From Hysterangium stoloniferum (Eukaryota; Basidiomycota; Agaricomycetes; Hysterangiales; Hysterangiaceae), in the NCBI GenBank assembly GCA_015178975.1, contig WHVD01000026.1:62001-126000 (forward strand): a DNA stretch of 64,000 bases, written 5' to 3'. Below, one piece after another: positions 53,131 to 64,000 of the stretch. How positions within the stretch are numbered: the first letter of the stretch is position 1; each line of letters begins with the position of its first letter. The notes beneath the pieces are model-generated. The model did not search any database and was not told the DNA's origin. It saw only the letters and a program-made list of their open reading frames with translations. The position numbers were made by a program, and so were the translations under genes.

Positions 53131-54192
53131 ATCCACATTTTTCGAGTGTCGAAGAGGAAGACGTGTTCGTGGATGGGGAAGCGGAGAGGGAGGTGGACCC
53201 TCTGAGTTGTTTGGACGGCGGACGCACTCGCCTCGGATCAGATGGACGACGGAGATGGATAAGCTTTTTCATCGGCTCAAGGAGTCAGTTGATCTGTGTG
53301 GGACGGATTGGGAGGTGATGCAGTGGGCGAGGACGGTTCTGTTTCAGAAGGCACAACCAGCCGCGACTCCTCCGGATGGTGAAGCCTCGACACAAGTACA
53401 ACCTCAATCTAGATCTGCCACACAAGGACAACAGCAGCCCGAATCTTGCTCACAACAACAACAACAAATCCAGCCCCAGCCCCAGCAAAGGTCAATTTCC
53501 CCCCCAATCTACCCCCTCCTCCTAACCTACCTAATGCGCAAAATGCGCGTCTCGCACCGCAACCCGCGCGCCTCCCTCGCGCTCTTCGCACACGCCAAGC
53601 AGCGCAGCATCGCAAGCTACGTCTTCGGCTGCACCACGCCCGCCTACAACGAGCTCCTGCGCGCACGGTGGGCGATCGAAGGGCTCGGCACGGCGGCGGG
53701 GGATAACGAGGGGCTGAGAGGCGTGGAAAGCGTCTTGCGGGAGATGAAGGCCAACGGGGTGGGCTTTGATTCGTCGACGAGGGCGTTTGTCGAGGATGTG
53801 AGGAGGGAGGTGGGCAGAACGGGGATTGGGAGCGGGGTGGAGATGGAGATGGTGAGTGGGGTTGTGGCGCGGGAGCGGGAGTGGGAGGGCAGCTGTTGGC
53901 GGCCACAGTGGGATTGGATGTTCATGAGGACAAAGATGGAGGAGAGGAGACGGTTTGGGAGGTGATGGTGAGGATTGAGGAGGTTTTGGCGAGTTCGAAG
54001 CGCAGGCGGAGGGGGAGGCATGGTGGGATTGGGAGGGATGAGAGAGGGGATGAGGCGGAGGGGAGTGGAGATCTAAGCAGAAAAGACGGCAAGATGGAAG
54101 CAAGGAGGAAACATTGGGATGAGGAATGGAAGATGGAAGGGGGAGAGGCTGGGTTGGCTATTGGGGAGGAGGACTGGTTGACTTTAGAGTAG
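53131..54192 (+). pseudogene. Truncated Mtf2 fragment B2
   Basis: It matches Mtf2 from about residue 263 to the stop codon. The fusion point with block C (ccacatttttcgagtgtcgaag) is shared by B2, B3 and B4. The conserved domain (YVFGCTTPAYNELLRARWAI) is intact and open within 53207-53965. A 16-base loss near 53897 shifts the tail, and the frame before 53207 is also shifted. It has no targeting sequence and no natural start, so it is a pseudogene fragment unless a new start upstream is used. Confidence 0.88.
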
Positions 54193-54880
54193 GGTCGTTA
54201 GGTTGCTTGTAGTGCTCTACATAGAACAAATGAATTGACATTTCAAGCAAAAGTCCGACTCCAATAGTCTAAATCTGGCTGAAATATTAATTTCAGGCAG
54301 CCCGGCCCGGTCGATGTCGACGGCAACATTCTCCAATAGCCGAGATCGACGGCAACATTCGGGAGAATCCCCATGCAAGGCGGGATTTAGGATAGACATT
54401 GTGTCCGGTAATGGAGATAGAGTAAATTTCGGAGAATGAAAAAGAGACTTTGTAGACGTCGATGAATGGAGTGGTAGGGACAGGCTACGGTGTCGGCTAG
54501 GTTTTACCAATTTATCTTTAGACTCGTTTTCATCCTCACTGGCACACAGGGGATTCGGCTCCTCACTCTCTACGCATTGTTGAACAGATCGTTCATCCCT
54601 GAGGCATCCCTTGCATCAGGAAAGTGGAAAGATCAGTAAGTATGCTGTCTATATTGTCTAAAGCCATCTAGGATAGCTAGCTAGCTCGGGTAGATACACT
54701 ACATTTGCGTTGTGCCCCGGCATCAGTCAGTTACACACATGTCTGTTGGTAGTTATATCTATGTCCATCATGTCTTTTTATGGGAATGTAAGCGCTTGTT
54801 TGGACAACCCAACACTGTCACCCCCCCCCCCCCATATAAAAGCTACTTAGAGTCCCCAGGTAACAAAATGGGAAATCGGT
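54193..54880. repeat. Mtf2 3' flank copy, a dispersed repeat, and A upstream sequence
   Basis: 54193-54400 repeats the Mtf2 3' flank (gctctacatagaacaaatg...). 54628-54710 is the inverted partner of 42053-42140. From about 54835 the tataaaagctacttagagtc segment and ccccaggtaacaaaatggg repeat sequence found just before the A genes. A C-run of 14 is present at 54821-54834. Confidence 0.75.
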
Positions 54881-54920
54881 CGAAGAAGGCAGGAGCAGAC
54901 TATGCCGGTGACATGGTGAG
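54881..54920 (+). pseudogene. Remnant of an A gene: upstream leader fused to the last codons
   Basis: The leader caggtaacaaaatgggaaatcgg is joined directly to tcgaagaaggcaggagcaga, the final coding bases of an A gene, followed by block C. The whole A reading frame (about 690 bp) has been deleted between short cgg-type matches. Confidence 0.8.
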
Positions 54921-55900
54921 TAATGTTAATCCATCTAAGCTTGTTCTCACAAAATTTCGGTACCTAATGCAGACTGAAAAATAATTTAATGCACCGAAAC
55001 ACTTCCAGTCTATGTTATACGGAAACCTTGGAGGGTTTACAGGTGTTTAAGTTGGACTGAATTCTCACATCAATCCACAACTTCATTTCCCGCCCCCCGC
55101 CTCAGGGTGGTATTCCATGTTATACCTTGCAAATAGCATTATATATGTCGTTTTAGTATTGGTTTTTCTTCGTCTACAAAATAGAATTCAATACTGCCCT
55201 CATGGACTCAATGGCATCGGCCTATGACGGTGCTCATAGGGAAGCTTCACATGCATCCACGACTGTCCCCTCACGGACACAATTCCATCTGCCGTATGTC
55301 GGTGCCCATAGGCAAAACACCTTACGGACAGAGTTGAGTTGGGGTTATGACTGAAATTACAGACAATTCCAATTATAGGTAAGTGAACTAACGGCCGCCG
55401 TCCGTCGCTTCCTTGGATGCAAAACGATAAGCAATCCATATGGTTGTTTCGTCAACCGCCTGGACAAAGCTTCCCACTTGGCCTTTTTCATTCCATTAAT
55501 GTAAAAGTTTCTTGTAACTCAATTCGAACAGCGCTACTAAGGGACAATATCTTCTTACTATCAAGTATGGAAAGGCTCTTGGACCGTCATAGTACGTGAC
55601 ATCGATCCTGCTTCGACCCAAAAAATCACTGTTTACTGGACATATGAAGACATAGGCAAACCGGGTAGTTCTTTACATGAATTTCTGATACTACAGGGAC
55701 ATTGCTGCGTGTAAGATATACGAAAAGTGTCATCCCTTGGGCAGATGGCAGGATATGAAGTTGTGCATGGATTTGAGAATGCAACCCCAGCTTGAACAAC
55801 TGCAAATCATCAGGCTGTAAATCCCCCGTCTGACCTGGCTGTATCACATTTCGGTGTGTTAAATTTTATTTTCATTCTATATTTGATATTAAAATAATCC
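54921..55900. repeat. Block C, copy 2
   Basis: Same series of segments as 52142-53130 with small deletions, ending in the same attaaaataatccacattttt fusion to Mtf2 sequence. Confidence 0.85.
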
Positions 55901-57000
55901 ACATTTTTCGAGCATCAAAGAGCAAGACGTGTTCGTAGATGGGGAAGTGGAGAGGGAGCTGGATCCCGGCCCCTCTGATGTGTTTGGACGGCAGATGCAC
56001 TCGAGTCGGATCAGATGGACGACGGAGATGGATGAGCTCTTTTATCCGCTCAAGGAATCGGTTGATCTGTATGCGGATTGGGAGGTGATGCAGTGAATTA
56101 AAAACAATTTATGCATTATGTTTTGTGTCTTTGACGAGGACGGTTCTGGTCCAGGAGGCACAACCAGCCGCGACCCCTCCGGATAGTGAGGCGTTGACAC
56201 AAGTACAGCCTCAATCTGGATCTGCCCCACACGCACAACAGCAACCCGAATCTCGCTCACAACAACAACCACAAACCCAGCCCCAGCCCCAACAAATGTC
56301 GATCCCCCCACCAATCTACTCCCTCCTCCTAACCTACCTAATGCGCAAAATGCGCATCTCGCACCGCAACCCGTGCGCCTCCCTCGCGCTCTTCGCACAC
56401 GCCAAGCAGCGCAGTATCACAAGCTACATCTTCGGTTGCCGCCTATAACGAGCTCCGGCGCGCACGGTGGGCGACTGAAGGGCTCGGCACGGCGGCGGCG
56501 GACAACGAGGGGCTGAAAGGCGTAGAGAGCGTCCTGCGGGAGATGAAGGTCAACGGGGTGGGCTTTGATTCGTCGACGAGGGCGTTTGTCGAGGATGTGA
56601 GGAGGGACGTGGGCAGAACGGGGATGGGGAGCGGGGTGAAGATGGAGATGGAGATGGAGAATCGAGTTGTGGCGCGGAGCGGGAGTGGGAGGGCAGCTGT
56701 GGGCGGCCTCAGGCTGAAGAGACTGTGGGATTGGACGTTCATGAGGACAAAAATCGAGGAGAGGTGACGGTTTGGGAGGTGATGGTGAGGATTGAGGAGG
56801 TTTTGGCGAGTTCGAAGCGCAGGCGGAGGGGGAGACATGGTGGGATTGGGAGAGATGAGAGAGGGGATGAGGCGGAGGGGAGTGGAAATCTAAGAAGAAA
56901 AGACGGCAAGATGGAGGCAAGGAGGAAACATTGGGATGAGGAATGGAAGATGAAAGGGGGAGAGGCTGGGTTGGCTATCGGGGAGGAGGACAGAGTAGGG
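55901..57000 (+). pseudogene. Truncated Mtf2 fragment B3
   Basis: It matches Mtf2 from residue about 263. A stop and an insertion of about 45 bp (gaattaaaaacaatttatgc...) follow the DWEVMQ codons, and an 8-base loss in the GCTTPAYN segment near 56442 shifts the frame. The tail end after GEED is also lost. It is clearly non-functional. Confidence 0.88.
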
Positions 57001-57886
57001 TCGTTAGGCTGCTTGTAGTACTCTACATCGAAAAAGTGGATTGGCATTTCAGGCAAAAGTCCAATGCCAATAATTTAAATATGGCTGAAATATGGCTGAA
57101 ATATTTCTCTGTCAACGTCGACGGCAACGTCCGGGATCATCCCCACACAGGGAACGGTAGGGAAAGAACCCTTGAGTACGTTATTACAGGTTATCCCGTC
57201 AAGGTCGACAGCAACATCAGTAATCATCCTCACGCAGGGAACGGCAGGGCAAGAACCCTTGCTCCCCCACCCTGATTATCCCAAAATGGTAATTATTGGA
57301 CATCTAAGGTAAAATTTGAACTTACAAATCATCTGCCATCAGTGATTCATGTTTTCTTCTCTTCTCTTTGTCCCATGTCCCCTGTGCCCTCTTGACAGGC
57401 GGAGGGGGAGGCATGGTAGGATTGGGAGGGATGAGAGAGAGGATGAGGCGGAGGGGAGTGGAAATCTAAGAAGAAACGATGGCAAGATGGAGGCAAGGAG
57501 GAAACATTGGGATGAGGAATGGAAGATGGAAGGGGAAGAGGCTGGGATGGCCATCGGGGAGGACCGGTTGACTTTAGAGTAGGGTCGTTAGGCTGTTTGT
57601 AGTGTTCTACCTTGAAAAAATGGATTGGTATTTTTTGATATTAATAGTCTAGGAAGTGTAGATGATGCATGTAATCTAGATGATGTATGTAATCTAGATG
57701 ATGTATGTAATCCAGATGATATGGCCACAGTGCCGTGGGAATGACTATACTGCCACAGTGCCGTGGGAATGTACAACTGGTTGGGACTGTTTTTACGGTA
57801 GAAGCGCCAAGCAAGCTACTACTTATAATTCCTAGATATCCCAGATAACAAAATGGACAGCCGTTCAAGAACGATAGACTTCATAC
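57001..57886. repeat. Mtf2 3' flank, second coding-tail copy, and two short minisatellites
   Basis: 57001-57400 repeats the Mtf2 3' flank, and 57400-57582 repeats the tail fused as at 50134. 57661-57720 holds three and a part units of an 18-bp repeat (gatgatgtatgtaatcta). 57724-57771 has two copies of gccacagtgccgtgggaatg. The last 80 bases are A-gene leader. Confidence 0.85.
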
Positions 57887-58672
57887 ATGGCTTCCGACTC
57901 ACCTTTTCCAATATCCTCCGACACCAGTGAAGTTTCTTGTCCTCCGACATACTACAAGTTCATCCGCCAGGTCCTCCCCTTTCGCAGGGACGTTCACATT
58001 GTATCCTTCATCGGCATATTTAAGGAGAAAAATAAGAAAGGGGAGCACGAATTTGTTGTGGCAGCTGTTTCACCACTAGGATCCGAGTCGCACAAGTCAT
58101 TGGTCTTCCTGGTCGTGGAGCGTGCACCCCATCCGGTGTCTGTCATTGATGTCCACCGAACACTTTCCTCTCCCAATCATCACGTTCAGGCGAGAGATAC
58201 CATTTTCGCCCTTGAATACTGCAACTTTGACGCATTCCTACAAAAAAGGTCTGCGCAGCTTTTGCAGTATGTCAGTTTCAATACCGCTCTCGTTGGCGGC
58301 CACTTCCTCGCTCTCGACTTTGTTCGCATTGTGGCCTCTATATCTGAATACAAGAAGAGCTACACCCTTACTGGGGCCTCCTGCTACTGGTTTGCGGGAA
58401 CGGTGATGGCGACCGTCAAGGAATGTCGCTTTCCTGTGTCCCATATAAGTGGCAGCGCTGAGGCTGCTGGGAGGTATTTGGGCAGGAAAATTTTCATTCG
58501 TGATATAAATGAGATACGTGATCTTATCGAAATATACAACGTTAAGAGGAGTGAGGACATAATTTTCCTTGAAACCATCTCAGGTCGAAGAAGGCAGGAG
58601 CCGACTATGCCGATGACATGGTGCGTAAAGTTACTCCATCTAAGCGCTTTTTCTCACACATTTGGTACGTAA
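57887..58672 (+). CDS. A-family protein, intronless copy A2
   Basis: 261 residues, unknown function. It is nearly identical to A1 through the CYWFAGTVMATVKECRFP region and RSEDIIFLE. The C-terminus is longer because the TGA after PVTW in A1 is TGC here, so the frame runs on to WCVKLLHLSAFSHTFGT. The equivalent sequence in the other copies looks like intron or flank, so the extra residues may not be native. The start codon and leader (agacttcatac ATGG) are the same as in A1. Confidence 0.75.
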   Translation: MASDSPFPISSDTSEVSCPPTYYKFIRQVLPFRRDVHIVSFIGIFKEKNKKGEHEFVVAAVSPLGSESHKSLVFLVVERAPHPVSVIDVHRTLSSPNHHVQARDTIFALEYCNFDAFLQKRSAQLLQYVSFNTALVGGHFLALDFVRIVASISEYKKSYTLTGASCYWFAGTVMATVKECRFPVSHISGSAEAAGRYLGRKIFIRDINEIRDLIEIYNVKRSEDIIFLETISGRRRQEPTMPMTWCVKLLHLSAFSHTFGT

Positions 58673-59455
58673 TGCAGATTGAAAATTGATTGAATGAACA
58701 GAAATGCGGTACAGTCTATGTTATACGGAAACTTTGCAGGATTTACAGGTGTTCAAGTTGGACTGAATTCTCACATCCATCCACAACTTCACGTCCCGCC
58801 CCCCGCCTCACGGTGGTATTCCATGTTATACCTTATAAATAGCATCATCTATGTCGTTTTCATATTAATTTTTCTTGGTCTACAAACTAGAATTAAATAC
58901 TGTCCTCATGGACTCAATGGCATCTGCCTATGACGGTGCCCATAGGGAATTTTCACATGCATCCGTGACTGTCCCTCACGGACTCAATGGCATCTGCCGT
59001 ATGTCGGTCGGTGCCCATAGGGAAACACCTTACGGACAGAGTTGAGGTGGGGTTATGACTTAAATTAGGGACAATTCCAATTATAGATAAGCGAACTAAT
59101 ACACCCTCGGATTCGCATGGCCGCCGTCCGTTGCTTCTTGGATAGGCAATCCATATGGTTTTTTGGTCAACGCCGCTGCTAACAGAAGCTTCCCAATTGT
59201 CCGGTCTGGCCTTTTTGATTCCATTAGTGTATAGGTTTCTCGTAACTCAATTCAAACAGCGCTACTAAGGAACAATATCTTGTTACTATCAAGTATGACT
59301 GTGCAATAGAAGGCTCTTGGACAGTCATAGTATCGTGACATCGATCCTGCTTCAACACAAAAGATCCCTGTCCACTGAAAATATGAAGACATAGGCCCAT
59401 CGGGTGGTTCTTTACATGAATTTCTGATACTACATGGCTATTGATGAGTGTATGG
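58673..59455. repeat. Block C, copy 3
   Basis: It repeats block C but stops near 59450, where ttgatgagtgta joins the last Mtf2 codons (ggattggctattggggagga). The B fragment and the end of C have been deleted here. Confidence 0.85.
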
Positions 59456-60675
59456 ATTGGCTATTGGGGAGGAGGACCAGTTGACCTTAGAGTAGGCTGC
59501 CTGTAGTGTTCTACATTGAACAAATGGGTTGGCATTTCAGGCAAAAGTCTGACTCCAATATGGGTTTCAATTTCAGGCACCCCGTCGACGTTGACAGCAA
59601 CATCCGGGCTAATCCTCACGTAGGGAACGACAAGGCAAGAACCCTTGGGTACGTAGTTACAGGTTATGGGCATATGGGTATACTGAAGGTGATAAAGCAT
59701 AGTGTCGGAAGAGGGTTAAAGTAGACGAGATTGGGCTAAGTTCTGGATTTAGAATAGACATTGTATTCGGTAATGGGGATAGAGTAAATTTCGGGAGAAT
59801 GAGAAAGAGACCTTGTAGACGTCGATGAATGGAGTGGTGGGACAGGCTACAAGTGTATGATAAGTTTGAAAAGCACAGGATCAAAAGAGGGTTAACTTTA
59901 CAATAGACAATATTGGGGGAAGTTCTACCTCCAATGGATCTTTAGACTCATTCCGATCCTCACTGGTACATCCTCACTGGCAAACGGTGGATTCGGCTCC
60001 TCATTCTCTACGCATTGCGTGAGACTCAAGGCTAATGGAGGTTTCTGTCTGGTAATGCTATCAGGAGGGCAATAACGGAGTGGTTATTCACATCGGAGAT
60101 CTCTTTCTGCCGGAGAGGATATATGGTCAGGAGGAGGGCGCCGTTATTTGTGCCCAATCGCTGATCTCGCGAAGTGTATGGGAGCATTTCTTTGGTATGC
60201 CTAGTACTCAAGGATTGATTGGTTCCATACCATAGTGACTGTGTACATGCAATGGTAAACATTCTGGATTCGCATTCAAAATCTTTGACCCTGCTTGAGA
60301 TTCCAATCTAAAGTAGTCACTCGGGGTTCTTATCATTATAATGATGGTGTGATAACCAATTTCTCTAGATAGTACTAACTTAGATGAATCCGCGGGTTAA
60401 TGCATGATATCTCGAATGTTACTGACCTCGTGGCATATGCGTTCATATGTCTGGGATGGTAAAATGCTAAGAGTCACACAATTATCACACTGGGTTCATT
60501 GCTGGCTTTCTCTAAACTAACTGATTCATTTATCCTACGGCGAGACTGAAGAGGATTCTTCAGAAAGAAAACTGCCGTCTTATCTAGTCCAAGTTAATCA
60601 AACATGGAAAGATTAGCCTGACTGCAATAAAGGCTTTAGATGAAAATTACAGTACCTTATACAATTTCTTGATGA
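59456..60675. repeat. Mtf2 tail scrap and 3' flank, then unassigned sequence
   Basis: 59456-59495 holds the last Mtf2 codons. 59500-60010 repeats Mtf2 3' flank with extra segments also seen near 54390-54560 (gaatggagtgg-gggacaggcta). 60020-60660 has no repeat or coding frame I can support. Confidence 0.7.
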
Positions 60676-60917
60676 ACCTCTCCCATCAAGAGCGCACGGG
60701 AAACTTCTTCATGCACTTCTCCATCAAGAGCACATGGGAAGCTTCGTCATGGACTTTTCCCATCAAGAGCGATGGGAAACTTCGTCATGGCCTTTTCCCA
60801 TCAAGAGCGATGGGAAACTTCTTCATGCACTTCTCCCATCAATAGCACACGGGAAGCTTCCGATTTCTCCCATCAGGAACACATGGGGAAGCTTCTTCAT
60901 GCACTTCTCCCATCAAT
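60676..60917 (+). repeat. Minisatellite, about seven units of 30-42 bp
   Basis: Units follow ctcccatcaagagcacatgg plus gaaacttcttcatgcactt with deletions in some units. It lies about 420 bp upstream of A3. Confidence 0.9.
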
Positions 60918-61340
60918 TACAGATCGTTCATCCCCTAAGATACCCTCCTGTGGTCACTTGGTCTTCTGCCCCACCAGTCATTCGGTTTTTTTCCTTTTCT
61001 CTTTGTCACGTGCCCTCTTTCCCCCCTCGTCACATGCTCGACAATGTCCGCAGATCTTGTGTTCAGCATCCAGGGGTAGGCGTCATTTTCACAAAGCACT
61101 CCGAGCATTTTCTTGTGGCTGGGACCATCCATTGGTTGTTGGTGGTTGAACATTCAACGGTGTATTTGATATGCTCAAATACACTATGACTCGGTTGCCT
61201 AATCACACATAATTACTATTTTTACGTCTATTGTTATGCCTTTTTATGGTAATGTCAGGGAGAAGATGTTATACTACTTATAGTCCTCAGGTAACAAAAT
61301 GGGAAACCGGAAAACTGTCCAAGAACGATAGACTTCATAT
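60918..61340. repeat. Sequence shared with 50490-50890, and A3 leader
   Basis: tacctcctgtggtcacttgg-like sequence, the tcttgtgttcagcatccagg segment and a gttgaacattccac-like segment repeat the region before A1. Most of the 100-bp minisatellite found before A1 is missing here. Confidence 0.75.
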
Positions 61341-62042
61341 ATGGCTTCTGACTCACCTTTTCCAATATCCTCCGACACCAGGGAAGTGTCTTGTCCTCCG
61401 ACATACTACAAATTCATCCGCCAGGTCCTCCCCTTCTGCAGGGACGCTCACATTGTATCCTTCATCGGCATATTTAAGGAGAGAAATAAGAAGGGGGAGC
61501 ACGAATTTGTTGTTGCAGCTGTTTCAACACTAGGATCCGAGTCGCACGAGTCATTGGTCTCCCTAGTCGTGGAGCGTGCGCCCCATCCGCCGTCTGTCAT
61601 TGATGTCCACCGAACACTGTCCTCTCCTGATCATCACGTTGAGGCCAGAGACACTATTTTCGCGCTGGAATACTGCAACTTTTCCGCATTCCTTCAACAA
61701 AGGTCTGCCCAGCTTTTGCAGTATGTCAGTTTTAATACCGCTCTCGTTGGCGGCCACTTCCTCGCTCTCGACCTTTTGCGCATTATTGCCTCTATATCGG
61801 AATACAAGAAGAGCTACACCCTTACCGGGACCTCCTGCTACTGGTTTGCGGGAACGGTGATGGCGACGATTCCTGTGGAGCATATAAGTGGCAGCGCTGA
61901 GGCTGCTGGGAGGTATTTGGGCAGGAAAATTTTCATTCGTGATGCAAATGAGATACGTGATCTCATCGAAATCTACAACATGAAGAGGAGTGAAGATGTC
62001 ATTTTCCTTGAATCCATCTTAGGTCGAAGAAGGCAGGAGTAG
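61341..62042 (+). CDS. A-family protein, intronless copy A3
   Basis: 233 residues, unknown function. It is similar to A1 and A2 throughout, but a 15-base in-frame deletion removes KECRF after the MATI codons, and the frame ends at a TAG after GRRRQE. SYTLTGTSCYWFAGTV is retained. It is probably expressible, with a slightly shorter C-terminal half. Confidence 0.72.
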   Translation: MASDSPFPISSDTREVSCPPTYYKFIRQVLPFCRDAHIVSFIGIFKERNKKGEHEFVVAAVSTLGSESHESLVSLVVERAPHPPSVIDVHRTLSSPDHHVEARDTIFALEYCNFSAFLQQRSAQLLQYVSFNTALVGGHFLALDLLRIIASISEYKKSYTLTGTSCYWFAGTVMATIPVEHISGSAEAAGRYLGRKIFIRDANEIRDLIEIYNMKRSEDVIFLESILGRRRQE

Positions 62043-63015
62043 ACCATGCCGGTGACATGGTGAGTAATGTTAATCGATCTAAGCTTTTTCTCACACAAAT
62101 TCGGTACCTAATGCAGATTGAAAATTGATTGAATAAACGGAAATGCGGTACAGTCTATGGTATACAAAAACCTTGCAGGATTTACCGGTGTTCAAGTTGG
62201 ACTGAATTCTCACATCCATCCACAACTTCACGTCCCGGCCCCGCCTCAGGGTGGTATTCCATGTTATACCTTACAAATAGCGTTATTTATATCGTTTAAA
62301 TATTAAATTTTCTTGGGATACACACTAGAATTAAATACTGTCCTCATGGACTCAATGGCATCTGCCTATGGCGGTGTCCATAGGGAAACACCTTATGGAC
62401 AGAGTTGAGTTGGGGTTATGACTTAAATTACGAACAATTCCAATTATAGGTAAGCGAACTAATACACTCTCGGATTCGCACGGCCGCCGTCCGTTGCTTC
62501 CTTGGATACAAACCGATAGGCAGTCCATGTGGTTTTTTCGTCAACACCGCTGCTAACAGAAGCTTCCCAATTGTCCGGTTTGACCGTTTTGATTCCATTG
62601 GTGTATAGGTTTCTTGTCACTCAATTCGAACAGCGCTACTAAAGGACAATATCTTTTTACTATCAAGTATGGCCGTGCGATAGAAGGCTCTTGGACCGTC
62701 ATAGTATCGTGACATCGATCCTGCTTCAACAAAAGAAATTCCTGTCCACTGAACATATGAAGACATTGGAAAATCGGGTGGTTCTTTACATGAGTTTCTG
62801 ATACTGCATGGATATTGCTGCGTGTAAGATATACGAAAAATGTCACCCATTGGGGCGGGTGGAAGGATATGAAGTTGTGCATGGATTTGAGAATGCAGCT
62901 CCAACTTGAAGCACTGTAAATCATCAGGCTGTAAATTCCCCGTCTGACCGGCCTGTATCACATTTCGGTGCGTTTAATTTCATTTTCATTCTACATTTGA
63001 TATTAACATAATCCA
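62043..63015. repeat. Block C, copy 4
   Basis: Full-length repeat of block C, with the same terminal fusion to Mtf2 sequence (taatccacatttttcaagtg). Confidence 0.85.
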
Positions 63016-64000
63016 CATTTTTCAAGTGTCGAAGAGGAAGACGTGTTCGTGGATGGGGAAGCGGAGAGGGAGGTGGACGGCGGCCCCTCTGAGGTGTTTG
63101 GACGGCGGACGCACTCGAGTCGGATCCGATGGACGACGGAGATGGATAAGCTTTTTCATCGGCTCAAGGAGTCATTTGATCTGTGTGGGACAGATTGGGA
63201 GGTGATGCAGTGGGCGAGGACGGTTCTGTTCCAGAAGGCACAACCAGCCGCGACTCCTCTGGATGGGGAAGCGTCGACACAAGTACAACCTCAATCTAGA
63301 TCTACCACACAAGGACAACAGCAGTTCGAATCTTGCTCACATCAACAACAACAAATCCAGCCCCAGCCCCAGCCCCAGAAAAGGTCAATTTTCCCCCAAT
63401 CTACCCCCTCCTCCTAACCTACCTAATGCGCAAAATGCGCGTCTCGCACCGCAACCCGCGCGCCTCCCTCGCGCTCTTCGCACACGCCAAGCAGCGCAGC
63501 ATCGCAAGCTACATCTTTGGCTGCACCACGCCCGCCTATAACGAGCTCCGGCGCGCACGGTGGGCGACTGAAGGGCTCGGCACGGCGGTGGGGGACAACG
63601 AGGGGCTGAGAGGCATGGAGAGCGTCCTGCGGGAGATGAAGGCCAACGGGCTGGGCTTTGATTCGTCGACGAGGGCGTTTATGGAGGATGTGAGGAGGGT
63701 GGGCAGAACGGGGATGGGGAGCGGGGTGGAGATGGAGATGGAGAGTGGGGTTGTGGCGCGGGAGCGGGAGTGGGAGGGCAGCCGTGGGTGGCCTCAGGCT
63801 GAGGAGACTGTGGGATTGGATGCCCATGAGGACAAAGATGGAGGAGAGGTGATGGTTTGGGAGGTGATGGTCAGGATTGAGGAGGTTTTGACGAGTTCGA
63901 AGCGCAGACGAAGGGGGAGGCATGGTGGGATTGGGAGGGATGAGAGAGAGGATGAGGCGGAGGGGAGCGGAAATATTGGAAGAAAAGAGGGCAAGGTGGA
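63016..64000 (+). pseudogene. Truncated Mtf2 fragment B4 (continues past the window)
   Basis: It matches Mtf2 from residue about 263. An indel in the run of C at about 63390-63400 shifts the frame before the conserved domain, so the 124-codon frame from 63043 ends at QSTPSS. The domain itself is present beyond it, with ASYIFGCTTPAYNELRRARW. A small deletion removes the VRREVG spacing near 63697. Confidence 0.88.

Noticed and set aside
60676-60917. Regularly spaced repeats that might be taken for an array with spacers
   Set aside because: It is a degenerate tandem minisatellite. The sequence between the conserved words is itself repeated.

Overview
The window looks like a transposon-rich segment of a filamentous fungal genome, most probably a basidiomycete (Agaricomycetes). 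The evidence is short introns (about 45-75 bp, mostly GTRNGT...YAG with a CTRAY-like branch site) that restore open frames when removed, several fungal-type LTR retrotransposon lineages, a RNase H-bearing non-LTR element of the fungal type, and two recognisable nuclear genes for mitochondrial proteins. No rRNA, tRNA, CRISPR or bacterial operon structure was seen. The genus cannot be named from sequence alone.

Layout. 1-6861: a decayed Ty3/gypsy chromovirus (partial 5' LTR, pyrimidine-rich interior, RNase H-integrase-chromodomain remnant, 3' LTR) containing a solo LTR with a CCAAC target duplication. Its 3' LTR abuts a Ty1/copia element (6862-8384 and 14457-about 15240). That copia element is split by a 6.07-kb DNA transposon (8385-14456) with about 56-bp terminal inverted repeats, a 9-bp target duplication, a nine-exon transposase gene and a divergent five-exon gene. 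15.2-24.2 kb: fragments of unrecognised genes (called F and G here) in direct and inverted orientation, mixed with two non-LTR element fragments. 24.2-28.6 kb: a copia integrase scrap and a decayed member of an unrecognised gene family (A) beside a convergent family (D). 28655-39335: a scrambled copia element (C2, CCAAC target duplication) carrying a structurally complete but frame-damaged copia element (C3, 33953-39124, ACGTC duplication, 411-bp LTRs). 42.5-45.1 kb: a second, intact A gene and its D neighbour, which is broken by another solo LTR. 46.6-49.6 kb: ordinary host genes, a DMAC1/DMO2-like small membrane protein (-) and an Mtf2-like mitochondrial protein (+), arranged divergently. 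49.6-64 kb: a local amplification in which family A, a 1-kb noncoding block (C) and an N-terminally truncated Mtf2 fragment (B) are repeated, each copy with its own deletions and frameshifts.

How it fits together. The only clearly host-functional genes are the DMAC1-like and Mtf2-like genes and probably some A-family genes (42565-43408, 51404, 57887, 61341). Most of the rest is mobile DNA inserted into mobile DNA, with paired LTR differences concentrated at CpG sites (consistent with 5-methylcytosine decay) and repeated fold-back junctions. The most unusual signals are the complete nested DNA transposon with its second gene, a 52-bp intron-like insertion in one LTR, the fold-back rearrangements, and the A-C-B amplification next to Mtf2.
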